A stretch of 64,000 bases of DNA from UBA7985 sp002711265 (lineage in GTDB: Bacteria > Pseudomonadota > Alphaproteobacteria > UBA7985): positions 1 to 64,000 of the forward strand of contig CBFIBS010000003.1 in the NCBI GenBank assembly GCA_965660945.1. Reading direction: 5' to 3'. The notes beneath the pieces were generated by a model that searched no databases, was not told the DNA's origin, and saw only the letters and a program-made list of their open reading frames with translations. The first letter of the stretch is position 1. Each line of letters begins with the position of its first letter. Of the stretch, positions 9,100 to 17,540 are shown piece after piece. The translations under genes were made by a program, and so were the position numbers.

Positions 9100-10560
9100 C
9101 TAAACCTCCTTCAAGGCATTGAACAGATCGCGGTAACGCTGCACGGCGGCGCGGTAGGCGGGGAAGGTTTCGGGCCGGGGCTGGATGGTTTCCAGATCAT
9201 CCGGGGCCGGCGCTGCATCGATGACCTCGACGACGCTGCGCCCGCTGGCGGCTGCCATGGCCAGCCGCGCCCCGCCCAGTGCAGCAGCGTGCTCGGCCTG
9301 CGGGTTCAGGGTCAGCGGGCGTTCGAGCACGTCCGCCAGCGTCTGCAGCCAGAAGTGCGAGCGCGCACCACCGCCCACGGCGGTGAGTTTCTCGATCTGC
9401 GCCCCGGCGGTGGTCAGCGCGGCGGCGCAGTCGGCAAGGCTGTAGGCGACCCCCTCCATCACCGCGCGGGTCATGGCCTGCGGACCGTGGCTGCGGGAAA
9501 GGCCGAAGAACCCGCCGGCGGGTCGGTCGAGATTGTGGGGGGTCCGCTCTCCGGCCAGATAGGGCAGGAACAGCACGTCCCCGGGGCCATCGGCGTTCTC
9601 ATCCTGAGGTGCCCCGGCCAGCGCATCTGACAGTGCACCGGGCGTCGTGCCCAGCAGGTCGGCGAGCCAGCTCAGGCTGTCGGTCGCAGTCAGGGTCACG
9701 CCCATCTGAATATAACGCCTGGCGGCGGCGTGGCTGAAGCTGTGCACGGCGGTATCGGCGTCGGGGGTCCAGCGCTCGTTGACGGTGAGCAGCACGCCCG
9801 AGGTGCCGAGCGAGACCTGACCTTCGCCATTCTTCACCGCCCCGATGCCCAGACTGGCGGCGGCGTTATCGCCCGCCCCGCCAGCAACCACGCAGGCCGG
9901 GTCGAGGCCGAAGCGCTCGGCGATTGCCGTGCGTACTGACCCGCGCGGGCTGTCGCTGTTGATGACCGGGGGCAGCAGGTCGGGGGACAGCCCCGCCGCC
10001 GCGCACAGGGCCGGGCTCCAGTCGCCCTTGTCGGGGTCGAACAGCGCCGAGCCGGCTGCGTCCGAGGGCTCGCAGTTCAGCGTGCCAGTGAGCCAGTGGG
10101 CGAGGAAGTCCTTGGGGAACAGGACCCGTTCCGTCCGGGCCCAGTGCGCCGGCTCGTGATCCCGGACCCAGGCTAGCTTGGGTGCGGAAAAGCCGGGAAA
10201 GACGATGGTGCCGGAGATGGCGCGGAAGGCCGGGTCGGCGTCCATGGCCGCAGCTTCGGCACCGGCCCGGGTGTCGTTCCAGAGCAGGCAGGGTCGCACC
10301 ACCTCCCCGGCTGCGTCCAGCAGCACCACACCGTGCATGTGCCCGGCGATGCCGATCGCCTGCACCGAGCCTAGGTGCTCGGAGAGTTCGTCCAGCACCT
10401 GTGAGCACGCGGCGATCCAGTCGGCGGGATCCTGCTCGGACCAGCCCGGGGACGGGCGGGCGCTCTCGAGCGGTGCGGTGGCAACGGCAACCACGCCGTG
10501 GCCCTCGTCGAGCAACAGCGCCTTCAGTCCTGAAGTGCCAAGGTCCAGACCCAGATACAT
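9100..10560 (-). CDS. xylB: Xylulokinase
   Basis: This 486-residue FGGY-family sugar kinase phosphorylates D-xylulose to D-xylulose-5-phosphate, feeding the pentose phosphate pathway. The N-terminal YLGLDLGTSGLKALLLDE segment is the phosphate-1 loop of the actin-like ATPase fold. GIAGHMHGVVLLD and LWNDTRAGAEA are typical of xylulokinases. The C-terminal domain carries GGGARSHFWLQTLADVLERP. It is the first gene of the xylBA transcript. The order xylB-xylA with isomerase last is less common than xylAB. Confidence 0.95.
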   Translation of the reverse strand: MYLGLDLGTSGLKALLLDEGHGVVAVATAPLESARPSPGWSEQDPADWIAACSQVLDELSEHLGSVQAIGIAGHMHGVVLLDAAGEVVRPCLLWNDTRAGAEAAAMDADPAFRAISGTIVFPGFSAPKLAWVRDHEPAHWARTERVLFPKDFLAHWLTGTLNCEPSDAAGSALFDPDKGDWSPALCAAAGLSPDLLPPVINSDSPRGSVRTAIAERFGLDPACVVAGGAGDNAAASLGIGAVKNGEGQVSLGTSGVLLTVNERWTPDADTAVHSFSHAAARRYIQMGVTLTATDSLSWLADLLGTTPGALSDALAGAPQDENADGPGDVLFLPYLAGERTPHNLDRPAGGFFGLSRSHGPQAMTRAVMEGVAYSLADCAAALTTAGAQIEKLTAVGGGARSHFWLQTLADVLERPLTLNPQAEHAAALGGARLAMAAASGRSVVEVIDAAPAPDDLETIQPRPETFPAYRAAVQRYRDLFNALKEV

Positions 10561-10742
10561 GAATACTATCCATCAGTCGGTCGTTGACGCGGCGGAACAG
10601 ACTGACTGACGGACCAGAGGCTCAGGGGAGCAGTCCGCGGATGCCGCGCATGCAGATGGCAGCAACCTAACGACCGCAGCTCCCGGTGCCTAGCCTCTCC
10701 CGCAACTCAGCGGGCTTTAGGCACGGTCATAATGCCAAGCCT

Positions 10743-11015
10743 TTATTCCGGATGGCAGCGGAACAGCTCGACGCTGATCTCTGCACGCGTGTCGAAGGCG
10801 ACGCTTTCCTCGCCAGCAACATGCGCATCCATCTTCGGCATGTCGGCTTCGTCCATCTCCAGCGTAATGATCGCCTGACGGTCGCTGAGGGCGGCAACCT
10901 GCTTCGACTGCGTGAAAGCATGGGTGTACTTCTCGTGCATCACCGCTTCGTGTGCGATCCAGTCTGCGGACGTCATGTCCGGATTGTTGACGGTGATAAT
11001 GGCCATGAAACGCAT
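10743..11015 (-). CDS. Small hypothetical protein, possible dimeric alpha/beta-barrel fold
   Basis: The 90-residue soluble protein begins MRFMAIITVNN and ends VELFRCHPE. Alternation of a first strand (FMAIITV), helices, a middle strand (QAIITLEM) and a last strand (EISVELF) resembles small ferredoxin-like proteins such as DUF3303 or YciI relatives, but I cannot name a family. CAGGA precedes the start, and an alternative ATG lies three codons in. It is leftward like the gene upstream (11125) but separated by a strong hairpin. Confidence 0.55.
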   Translation of the reverse strand: MRFMAIITVNNPDMTSADWIAHEAVMHEKYTHAFTQSKQVAALSDRQAIITLEMDEADMPKMDAHVAGEESVAFDTRAEISVELFRCHPE

Positions 11016-11061
11016 GGGTCAGTCCTGTCGTGGTCGAATGTCTGCAAGGGCCGAAGGCAGA

Positions 11062-11096
11062 GCGGGCGGGGGACTGCACGGAGTCCGCCCGCCCGC
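11062..11096 (-). terminator. Strong GC hairpin, possible terminator without U-tract
   Basis: GCGGGCGG-GGACT pairs with AGTCC-GCCCGCCCGC around a six-base loop, with one bulge. It lies between the 11125 membrane-protein gene and the next leftward gene. No clear U-run follows on the minus strand, so it could equally be a processing or mRNA-stability structure. Confidence 0.4.
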
Positions 11097-11124
11097 ACCC
11101 GCCGAAGCGGGCAAAAAGCCAGTC

Positions 11125-11559
11125 TTACTTTTCGGAGAAGTCGGTGTTCGGCAGCCAGATCGTGCCCAGAGCGATGAGCAGGAAGATCAGGGTAAAGGCC
11201 GTCGTTCCGATATCACCGAACACGTTCTGCTGCGCTGGCAGGACATCGCCAGCCGAGACGCCGAACTCTGCGATGTAGGCTTGGGTGTTTGCCGTCAGCG
11301 TCGCACCTGCAGCCTGCGCGTCGGCGAGGCGGAGGGCCGTCAGCTGCTCAAGCTGTGGGCGCAGGGAACCAACGCTCAGGCTGAAGAAACCGATGATCAG
11401 GCTGAACAGCGACACCAGCCCCTTGGCAATGATGTTGTTCTGACGGGCAAAGCGCGCCGCGCGAAAGACAATGAAGACGCCGATGATAACAGCGATCTGG
11501 AACAGGCCGTTGGCGATGTAACCTTGGGTCTGCGCGTTGAAAATCTCTAGTTCTTCCAT
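11125..11559 (-). CDS. Hypothetical three-span membrane protein
   Basis: The 144-residue protein has an amphipathic N-terminus and three hydrophobic spans (about residues 17-37, 43-63 and 117-136), separated by a 50-residue Ala/Thr/Gln-rich loop probably on one face of the membrane. I do not recognise a family. The start is supported by GGAG about eight bases upstream. The gene is divergent from the copper-chaperone gene at 12006 across an AT-rich region. Confidence 0.6.
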   Translation of the reverse strand: MEELEIFNAQTQGYIANGLFQIAVIIGVFIVFRAARFARQNNIIAKGLVSLFSLIIGFFSLSVGSLRPQLEQLTALRLADAQAAGATLTANTQAYIAEFGVSAGDVLPAQQNVFGDIGTTAFTLIFLLIALGTIWLPNTDFSEK

Positions 11560-12005
11560 GGGACTTGGGCTCCAGCTGGAATTTCAGGTTCAGCTGCCCG
11601 GGTCCAGCGGCTGGTCCGGCAGAAGTTCGGATAGTGCCTTTTTCGGCTTGTCACTCCCCCTGCTTTACCGGTCACTCAACCCGTCAGCTCCCCGGTTTTA
11701 CCTTAAGATTACGCGAATCAAAATGCATTTAGACTGCAAACATCCTAATTTTCTTAATTGAGGCCTAGAAAGTTCTCGTTTTTCTAATTTAGAGACAGAA
11801 GTACGAAAACCAGCCTTCCCGGTGCCTTGAAGCCGGACTGTTAACCGCGATCCGAACGATGCCGCGCAGCAGAGTCGGCCGTCGCCACTCAGCCGCTGTT
11901 TTCATCACGGCCGGCATCACATTCGGCCCTGTGGCTATCAAATCCGCGAAATCATCATGAGCCCGGCGCTTGACGCAGCGCGGCGCGGGCGGTTGTTTGG
12001 CGGCT
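11560..12005. other. Divergent intergenic region, AT-rich core
   Basis: These 446 bases contain no supported gene. Positions about 11690-11810 are strikingly AT-rich within a GC-rich genome, fitting promoters for the leftward 11125 gene and rightward 12006 gene. Specific -35/-10 elements were not assigned. A 119-codon leftward frame overlapping 12006 has no family likeness. Confidence 0.4.
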
Positions 12006-12539
12006 ATGAACCAACTCGTATCACGTTCCTTTTCTGCCCTTGCGGGGCTGGTGGTTGCCAGTCTCCTCGTGTTTTCGATCGCCGCGCATGCTGAGGGCAT
12101 GCCCGGCCTCATGCTCAAAGACGGCTGGAGCCGCGAAACCACCGCCAATGCGCGCGTCGGCGGCGGTTATCTGACCATCATGAACCACGGCGAGATGGCC
12201 GACCGGCTGCTGTCTGTCCGCGCCGATCATGCGGGGATGTCCGAAGTCCACACCATGATCATGCAAGACAATGTCATGGTAATGCGCCCGGTTGAAGATC
12301 CGCTGGTGATCGAGGCCGGGGCCATGCTGGAACTGCAGCCCGGTGGCCTGCACCTGATGTTCATGCAGCTGGAACAGCCCCACGTGGCCGGTGAATCGCT
12401 GGACGTCGTGCTGGTGTTCGAGCACGCCGGTGAGCGCACAGTGACGCTCGAAGTTCTGTCCATGCGCGACAGTATGGAGCGGATGGTGGAGAGTGGCGGC
12501 AGTCACGGTGACCACGACAGCGGGCACAGCCAAAACTGA
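12006..12539 (+). CDS. Periplasmic PCu(A)C copper chaperone
   Basis: The 177-residue protein has a classical signal peptide (LAGLVVASLLVFSIAAHA, cleavage near residue 29) and a PCu(A)C cupredoxin-like domain with the copper ligands visible: SEVHTMIMQDNVMVMR supplies His and Met, and GGLHLMFM supplies the second His and Met. The C-terminus is a His-rich tail (GSHGDHDSGH) that may bind extra copper. PCu(A)C proteins hand Cu(I) to the CuA or CuB site of cytochrome oxidase, often with SCO. Here the SCO gene begins within the stop codon (TGATG), indicating coupled translation. The ATG at 12006 was chosen because the signal peptide follows at once. Confidence 0.93.
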   Translation: MNQLVSRSFSALAGLVVASLLVFSIAAHAEGMPGLMLKDGWSRETTANARVGGGYLTIMNHGEMADRLLSVRADHAGMSEVHTMIMQDNVMVMRPVEDPLVIEAGAMLELQPGGLHLMFMQLEQPHVAGESLDVVLVFEHAGERTVTLEVLSMRDSMERMVESGGSHGDHDSGHSQN

Positions 12540-13132
12540 TGCTGACCTGGCGGCGCGCGCTCTGGCTCGGAACCCTGCTGGCGGTTGTGGCGGTCGGCGT
12601 CGCCGGGCTTCTCATTTACCGCAATACCCAGATACAGGCCTCGTCGCCGCCGACCTTAGGGGCGCCGTTCTTCCTGATCGACTCAGACGGTCAGCCGATC
12701 ACGGAAGCTGCCTTCGCCGGTCGGCCGACGGCGCTGTTCTTCGGTTTCACGCACTGCCCGGAAATCTGCCCGGTCTCGCTGTTTGAAGTCTCGACCCTCA
12801 TGGACGAGCTGGGGGCGGAGAAGCGTGATCTGCAGGCCTTTTTCATCAGTGTTGATCCCGAGCGGGACACGCCCGAGCTGATGGGCAGTTTCATCGCCCC
12901 GTTTCGCGACAACATCCGCGGGATCACTGGTCCGCTGCCGGATGTCGAGGCGCTGGCCAGGTCGTGGGGCGTCTACATCAAGAAGGTGCCGCTAGATGAC
13001 GGCGACTACACCGTCGATCATACGGCATCGGTGATTCTGGTCGACCGGAAGGGGCGCTTCAGGGGTACGATTGCCTACCGCGAGAACCACCAGACGGCGC
13101 TCGATAAGCTCCGCTTGCTGGTTAGTCTTTAG
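12539..13132 (+). CDS. SCO1/SenC family copper/thiol protein
   Basis: The 197-residue protein has an N-terminal membrane anchor (ALWLGTLLAVVAVGVAGLLIY) and a thioredoxin-like domain. The copper-binding CPEIC motif and distal His (DYTVDHTASVILVD) are both present, as is the conserved SVDPERDTP. SCO proteins mature the CuA site of cytochrome c oxidase together with PCu(A)C, matching the overlapping upstream gene. In Rhodobacter the homologue senC lies between regB and regA; here it is about 35 kb from them. Confidence 0.93.
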   Translation: MLTWRRALWLGTLLAVVAVGVAGLLIYRNTQIQASSPPTLGAPFFLIDSDGQPITEAAFAGRPTALFFGFTHCPEICPVSLFEVSTLMDELGAEKRDLQAFFISVDPERDTPELMGSFIAPFRDNIRGITGPLPDVEALARSWGVYIKKVPLDDGDYTVDHTASVILVDRKGRFRGTIAYRENHQTALDKLRLLVSL

Positions 13133-13156
13133 GGCCTCGATCCTCCTTTCAATAGT

Positions 13157-13174
13157 GAATTTTTCGAAAAATTC
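13157..13174. promoter_or_regulatory. Perfect 18-bp AT-rich palindrome
   Basis: GAATTTTTCGAAAAATTC is a perfect palindrome 24 bases after the SCO stop codon and 96 bases before the next start. It could be an operator for the following gene or a short transcript-end hairpin. Confidence 0.35.
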
Positions 13175-13269
13175 CCTTTAAAAGAGACTTTATACGCTTT
13201 AAGATGGGGTTATTGCGCATAAATTATCGTTTCAATGCATGGGGTCGGGTTCTCGGGCAGGCACCGGGG

Positions 13270-13746
13270 ATGAAAATCATAGTGGAATTCAAACGGACCA
13301 TGATTTCGGTCGCCTCGATGCTGACCCTCGGGCTGGGTCTGTGCCTGTCTCCGGCAATCGGGACTGGCGCGGCGCAGGCTCAGTTCCGGGCGGCCGTCTT
13401 TACCCCACCGGTCGCGGCTGGCTCGACTCTGTCCACGGCTGGGGTGCCGGGGTCGGTCTGCGATGTTTCGGCCTTGCCGCCATTCAACGCCACGGGCCCG
13501 TGGTTCTTCAGCTTGTGCCCCGGTGGTGCAGACGGGCAGCCAGAGGAGCCGCAGAACCAGGTGGTTCGACAAACCTGCTTCTTCACCGCCACTGCAACGG
13601 CGCGCCTGCACCTGTCCCCGCCGATGCTGCGCCGGGCTCTGCTGCGGGCGCTGGAGGCGGTCTCCGCCAGTGGAGCAGCGACCCCTGATGCTGTGGGCGT
13701 GTTTTCCATGCAATGCTTGCGCGGGGAGCAATCTCCGGCGGGCTGA
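13270..13746 (+). CDS. Hypothetical secreted protein with four cysteines
   Basis: The 158-residue product has an N-terminal MKIIVEFKR basic region, a hydrophobic core and an AQAQ cleavage site near residue 37, so it is probably exported. The mature part has Cys residues in SVCDVS, SLCPGG, RQTCFF and MQCLRG, which could form two disulfides. I do not recognise a family. The ATG at 13270 preserves the signal peptide; an in-frame ATG at 13204 is also open. It is convergent with hemY. Confidence 0.5.
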   Translation: MKIIVEFKRTMISVASMLTLGLGLCLSPAIGTGAAQAQFRAAVFTPPVAAGSTLSTAGVPGSVCDVSALPPFNATGPWFFSLCPGGADGQPEEPQNQVVRQTCFFTATATARLHLSPPMLRRALLRALEAVSASGAATPDAVGVFSMQCLRGEQSPAG

Positions 13747-13771
13747 TGTCCTCGGGGACGGAAGGGCCTGC

Positions 13772-15088
13772 CTAAGTCGGCGGGAGCATGCGCGGCGGGT
13801 CTTCGGGTGGCCGCGTGGGCAGGGTGATCGAACCACTGGTCCCGCAATTCTCGCAGACGGCACGCCAGCGGTCGTGCTCGGTGCCACAGGCCAGACAGAC
13901 CTGCGGCTCCACCGGCAGGCTGTGGCCATTCAGCGCCGAGGGCGTCGGGTCGACCCCGCGCGAGCGCAGCGCGTCCAGCCGCAGCACAAGGGCGCTGACG
14001 CCGACCGGTGCCCCGGTCGCGGGCAGGGCGTCGATGGCCGCAGCAGCGGCTTCCCGGTCTCCGGCTTCGATCGCGGCTTCGGCGCGCAGGAAACGACTGA
14101 ACAGCGCGCCTTCGTTATGCTTGATCAGGTCGGAGATGGCGGCGCGCTTCTCGCTGGCATCCTTGGGCTTGCTGGCGAGCAGAAAGGTGGCGGCGATCCC
14201 GGCCGTCGGCCGCAGCGCCCAGGCCTGCCCGGCCAGCTCCTTGGCCTTGCGGGCGTTCCCCAGCTCGACCTGCGCCCGGGCGCTGAGCGCGCGTGCGGGC
14301 AGGAAACTGGCGTCTTCGTCGAGAGCCTTGCGACAGTGTTCAGCGGTCTTGCGCCAGTTGCCGGCTTCGGCCGCGCGGAAGGCGCTGTCAGTCTCTGCCA
14401 GCGCGAGCCGGGTCCGGGCTTCAGAGGCCGTGAGCAAGTGTCGACTGGCCAGCCGCTTGACCGCGCGCTGGGCACCGTCGAGCTGTCCGCTCTGAAGGCT
14501 TAGGTCAAACTCGGTCTCGAGGATCCAAGGAGCGTTGGGCCGGATTTTTCGGGCGCGGTCGAGCAGGGCATCCAGCCGCCGCCGGTCGCCTTGCGCGATG
14601 GCCTGCATCGCCAGCCCACGAAGCCCGAGGAAGGCGGTTTCGGGTTCCTCGGTCATGGCTTCGAAGTACCGCGTCGCCGCCTCTTCATCGCCATTGAGCT
14701 GGGCCGACTGGGCGGTGAGTAGTAGGGTGGCGGGGGTATCTTCGAGCAGTTTGGTGGCCCGGCGGGCCTGCTTGTCGGCCTCGTCCGGGTCGCCGGCAGC
14801 CAGCGCGACCAGCCCCTGTGTCAGGGCCTTGTACCCCCGGTTCTGCCGCGAAATCCGGGCGTTGCGGGCGACTTCGGCGGGCATGGCGAGGGTGCGTCGG
14901 AACAGAAAATAGATCCAGCCGAAGGCCCAGAGCACCAGCAGCGCGGCGAAGACGAGTAGACCGAAATGCAGGGTCAGCCGGTAGCCAAAGGCCTCGAACC
15001 GGGCAGTCCAGTCCGGGTTCTGGCTGAACAGCAGCGCCAGCAGCACCAGCGCGACCGCGACCACGGCGAACAGCAGGAAGCGGATCAT
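13772..15088 (-). CDS. hemY: HemY-like inner-membrane TPR protein of the heme cluster
   Basis: The 438-residue protein has two N-terminal membrane spans (about residues 2-22 and 39-60) and then a HemY_N domain and TPR helices. The C-terminus carries a paired-cysteine zinc ribbon (CLACGTEHDRWRAVCENC). This is the alphaproteobacterial HemY encoded next to hemD, not the Gram-positive coproporphyrinogen oxidase of the same name. Its role in late heme synthesis or complex assembly is not settled. Start MIRFLLF at 15088 is preferred over an in-frame start eight codons upstream. It lies 55 bases after the mic60 homologue in the same transcript. Confidence 0.88.
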   Translation of the reverse strand: MIRFLLFAVVAVALVLLALLFSQNPDWTARFEAFGYRLTLHFGLLVFAALLVLWAFGWIYFLFRRTLAMPAEVARNARISRQNRGYKALTQGLVALAAGDPDEADKQARRATKLLEDTPATLLLTAQSAQLNGDEEAATRYFEAMTEEPETAFLGLRGLAMQAIAQGDRRRLDALLDRARKIRPNAPWILETEFDLSLQSGQLDGAQRAVKRLASRHLLTASEARTRLALAETDSAFRAAEAGNWRKTAEHCRKALDEDASFLPARALSARAQVELGNARKAKELAGQAWALRPTAGIAATFLLASKPKDASEKRAAISDLIKHNEGALFSRFLRAEAAIEAGDREAAAAAIDALPATGAPVGVSALVLRLDALRSRGVDPTPSALNGHSLPVEPQVCLACGTEHDRWRAVCENCGTSGSITLPTRPPEDPPRMLPPT

Positions 15089-15143
15089 GACCGTCCCCCA
15101 CTCATCGCGCATCCCGCATGTCGTGTCTCAGCCGTCATCATCG

Positions 15144-16655
15144 TCAGGATTGGTCCGTCGTCTGCGCGGCGGCGAGGGCGGCGCTGATCCAAGCACGCAG
15201 GGCGGCGCGCTGGTCCTCGTAGTCGGCGCGGCGGGCCAGATCGCTGACCAGCTGCTCGAACCTCTGCCGGGTGTCGGCGCCGGGTTGCATGGCGTCCTGC
15301 TGGCCCTCCAGCTCGGCCAGCGCAGCGCGGAAATCATCTTCTTCGATCCGCAGTAGGGCACGGGCGAGGGCGCCCTCCACCCCGGGAAGGGCATCGACAT
15401 CGTCGATCCGCTCGAGGCTGATCAGCGCCGTAATCCGCGCCAGCAGCTTGCCGGTGCGCCCTTCGGCAGCGTTCACGCGGGTCTCGGAGAGCAGCACCGG
15501 GCTCAGCGCGACCAGCCGGGCCGCCAGATTGTCAGCGGTGGGAACGCGGTCGTCCGCCGAAGCGTCGAGCCCTTCGATCACCGCCTTCAGTGCAAGGTCG
15601 CCGGGCTTCAGCGCCGATAGCGCCTGCAGGTGGGGTCTCACCGGCGCAGCCTGTGCTAGCGCGTCGCGCAGTTGCGAGGCGGCGAGGATCTGGGTCGAGG
15701 CCTGCACCGATACTTCCTGCATGGCGCGGAAGTCGTCCTTCAGCTGTGCCGTGGTTGCCTCCAGCGGCGTCAGCCGTGCTTCGATATCGGTGCGGAGCTG
15801 GTCCAGCGCAGCCCGCAGGTCGGCATTGGCGGCCGAGGCGTCGGCCCGGCTTGCCGACACGGCGTCATCAAGGGTGGCAGACAGCGCCTCCAGCTGCGTG
15901 CCCAGCTCGGCACGGGCGTCATTGAGCGCCTGCTGTCCCGCTTCGACACGCGCGGGCAGGTCGTCGCCGAGGGTTTCGACCGATTGCAGCCGGTCCTGTA
16001 GCGCGGCAAGGTCGTCGGCCTGGTCAGCGAGGTCGTCGTAGAGGCCGCCGATCCGGGTCAGGCTGCCGTCGATCGACAGGGAGAGCCCGGCGAGCTGACC
16101 GCGGATCTGGCTCAGCGCTTCACCATCGCCCGCGCCACTGGCGGCCGGGGGTGTGGCGATTGGACTGGAACTGGCGCTGGGCGTGCTTTCAGCCGCAGCG
16201 GATGTTGTCTGCAAGGCGCTCAGGGCAGCGGCTGTTGCCCCCGCATCCTGCTCCAGCGCAGCGAGGGCCGTGTCGAGGCGCTCGAGGGTGGTGCTGGTGC
16301 CGGCTTCGAGTGCTGCAAACCGAGCGCTTAGGGCATCAAGGCCTTCCATAGCAGCAGCGGCAGTATCACCCTCGCCCGTCACCGCAGGCACCGCTTCCAG
16401 CTCGGTCAGCCGGGCGTCGAACGCGGCCAGCGCTTCAGCATCGGCGCCCGGGGTCGATCCACCAGGTTGGGGCAGGAGGTTGAGGCCGAGCGCCACCAGG
16501 CTGATCAGCAGCGCCACCCCGCTGAGAACCAGCGCAAGACCCGACCCGCGGCCGGCCAGTGCGCCCGCGTCTTGCGCCGCGCCGCCAGACGCGCCACTGG
16601 TGCCATTTACCGGTTCCGCGTCGATGATCTTGGCCTCTTTCGTGGCTTTGGCCAT
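15144..16655 (-). CDS. Alphaproteobacterial Mic60 (mitofilin-like) membrane protein
   Basis: This 503-residue protein has a basic, low-complexity N-terminus, one membrane span (about residues 37-60, GLALVLSGVALLISLVALGL), a long Ala/Leu/Asp/Glu-rich coiled-coil region to about residue 330, and a C-terminal mitofilin-signature-like segment (from about ALAQAAPVRPHLQALSALK to the end). Published comparative work places the bacterial homologue of mitochondrial Mic60 in the alphaproteobacterial hemD-orf-hemY cluster, which is the arrangement here. Mic60 shapes intracytoplasmic membrane or crista-like junctions. Identification rests on architecture and synteny. The M at 16655 begins MAKATKEAK. Confidence 0.8.
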   Translation of the reverse strand: MAKATKEAKIIDAEPVNGTSGASGGAAQDAGALAGRGSGLALVLSGVALLISLVALGLNLLPQPGGSTPGADAEALAAFDARLTELEAVPAVTGEGDTAAAAMEGLDALSARFAALEAGTSTTLERLDTALAALEQDAGATAAALSALQTTSAAAESTPSASSSPIATPPAASGAGDGEALSQIRGQLAGLSLSIDGSLTRIGGLYDDLADQADDLAALQDRLQSVETLGDDLPARVEAGQQALNDARAELGTQLEALSATLDDAVSASRADASAANADLRAALDQLRTDIEARLTPLEATTAQLKDDFRAMQEVSVQASTQILAASQLRDALAQAAPVRPHLQALSALKPGDLALKAVIEGLDASADDRVPTADNLAARLVALSPVLLSETRVNAAEGRTGKLLARITALISLERIDDVDALPGVEGALARALLRIEEDDFRAALAELEGQQDAMQPGADTRQRFEQLVSDLARRADYEDQRAALRAWISAALAAAQTTDQS

Positions 16656-16727
16656 GGCATATGTCCTCTGGCTCAGGTCTCGCAAACGGCATTGAGACGC
16701 CGCCGGGTGGGGCCGGCGCGGACGCCC

Positions 16728-17540
16728 TCAGACCGCGAGGTTCTGAAGATGGTGCAGCATTGAAGCACGGTTTGGCAGGGCAGGGAAAGCCACGCTGTGC
16801 CAGAAGCTGCGACGAGGCACGGCGGGCGACCATCCGGCCACGGTCGGGGATAGCGCGATCAGTTTCCGCGAGGGTGGAAGGCGCCGCCCCAGCAGGCTCA
16901 GGCGGGCTTCCAGAATCTGTCGTTGCGACCCGGAAAGCGCCAGCGCAACCACCGTCTGAGACTGGCACAATGCCCGGGCCTGCATGGGGGTCCAAGGCGC
17001 GCCGGTGCGCGGCATCCGGCGATAGAGCGGCAGGCGCCAGTCTGTCGGTCCTGGGACGAGGCTCAAGGCTGAGGGGTCGAGTGCAGCATTGGCGATGCAG
17101 AGACGGCGCGCGCCCTCCAGGGGAGCGGGCCAGCGGCTCTGTCGGAAGCCGCGATCGGCGGTCCAGACCACAGGCACGCCGATGTCCGCCAGCGCGCGGG
17201 CGGTTTCCGGCCCCGGTGCGATGGCCCGTAGGTCGCCACGGCTCGCGTCGAACCACGTCTGAGCCTGCAGCGCGGTCACGGCGCGGGTGCTGGGTACCAC
17301 CACAAGGTCGCGAGCGGGCTCGAAGTCGGCGGGCAGAGGTGCGCTCATTATATGGTCGTCGAACAGGTCCAGCGACCAGACCGCAAACCCGCCAAGGCCG
17401 CGCAGAACCGCCGCGTAGTCGGTTGCACCGCTCAGACCATCGGGGTCCGCGCACAGCAGCACCGGGATCGGCGCGGGGACGCGGGTGTTGACGGCCCTCG
17501 GTCGGTTGCGCCAATCAGAAGCCATGTTGGTACTTGGCAT
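16728..17540 (-). CDS. hemD: Uroporphyrinogen-III synthase
   Basis: The 270-residue HemD cyclises and inverts ring D of hydroxymethylbilane to give uroporphyrinogen III. HemD sequences diverge strongly, so the call rests on length, the two-lobed alpha/beta pattern (VLLCADPDG early, LVVVPSTRAV, IAPGPETARALADIG in the middle, VVALALSGSQ late) and its position before mic60 and hemY. The start at 17540 is chosen because AGGA lies seven bases upstream on the minus strand; this makes its first 17 bases overlap the start of divergent tsaD. A second in-frame ATG (17525) would share a CATG with the tsaD start. Confidence 0.8.
   Translation of the reverse strand: MPSTNMASDWRNRPRAVNTRVPAPIPVLLCADPDGLSGATDYAAVLRGLGGFAVWSLDLFDDHIMSAPLPADFEPARDLVVVPSTRAVTALQAQTWFDASRGDLRAIAPGPETARALADIGVPVVWTADRGFRQSRWPAPLEGARRLCIANAALDPSALSLVPGPTDWRLPLYRRMPRTGAPWTPMQARALCQSQTVVALALSGSQRQILEARLSLLGRRLPPSRKLIALSPTVAGWSPAVPRRSFWHSVAFPALPNRASMLHHLQNLAV

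Noticed and set aside
8024..9103. Long rightward frame opposite xylA
   Set aside because: xylA is unmistakable on the other strand; the antisense frame is a product of high GC and codon bias.
13210..13929. Leftward 239-codon frame opposite the small secreted protein
   Set aside because: It is Arg/Ser/Pro/Ala rich with no family likeness, overlaps the 3' end of hemY in another frame, and the opposite strand has a credible signal peptide.
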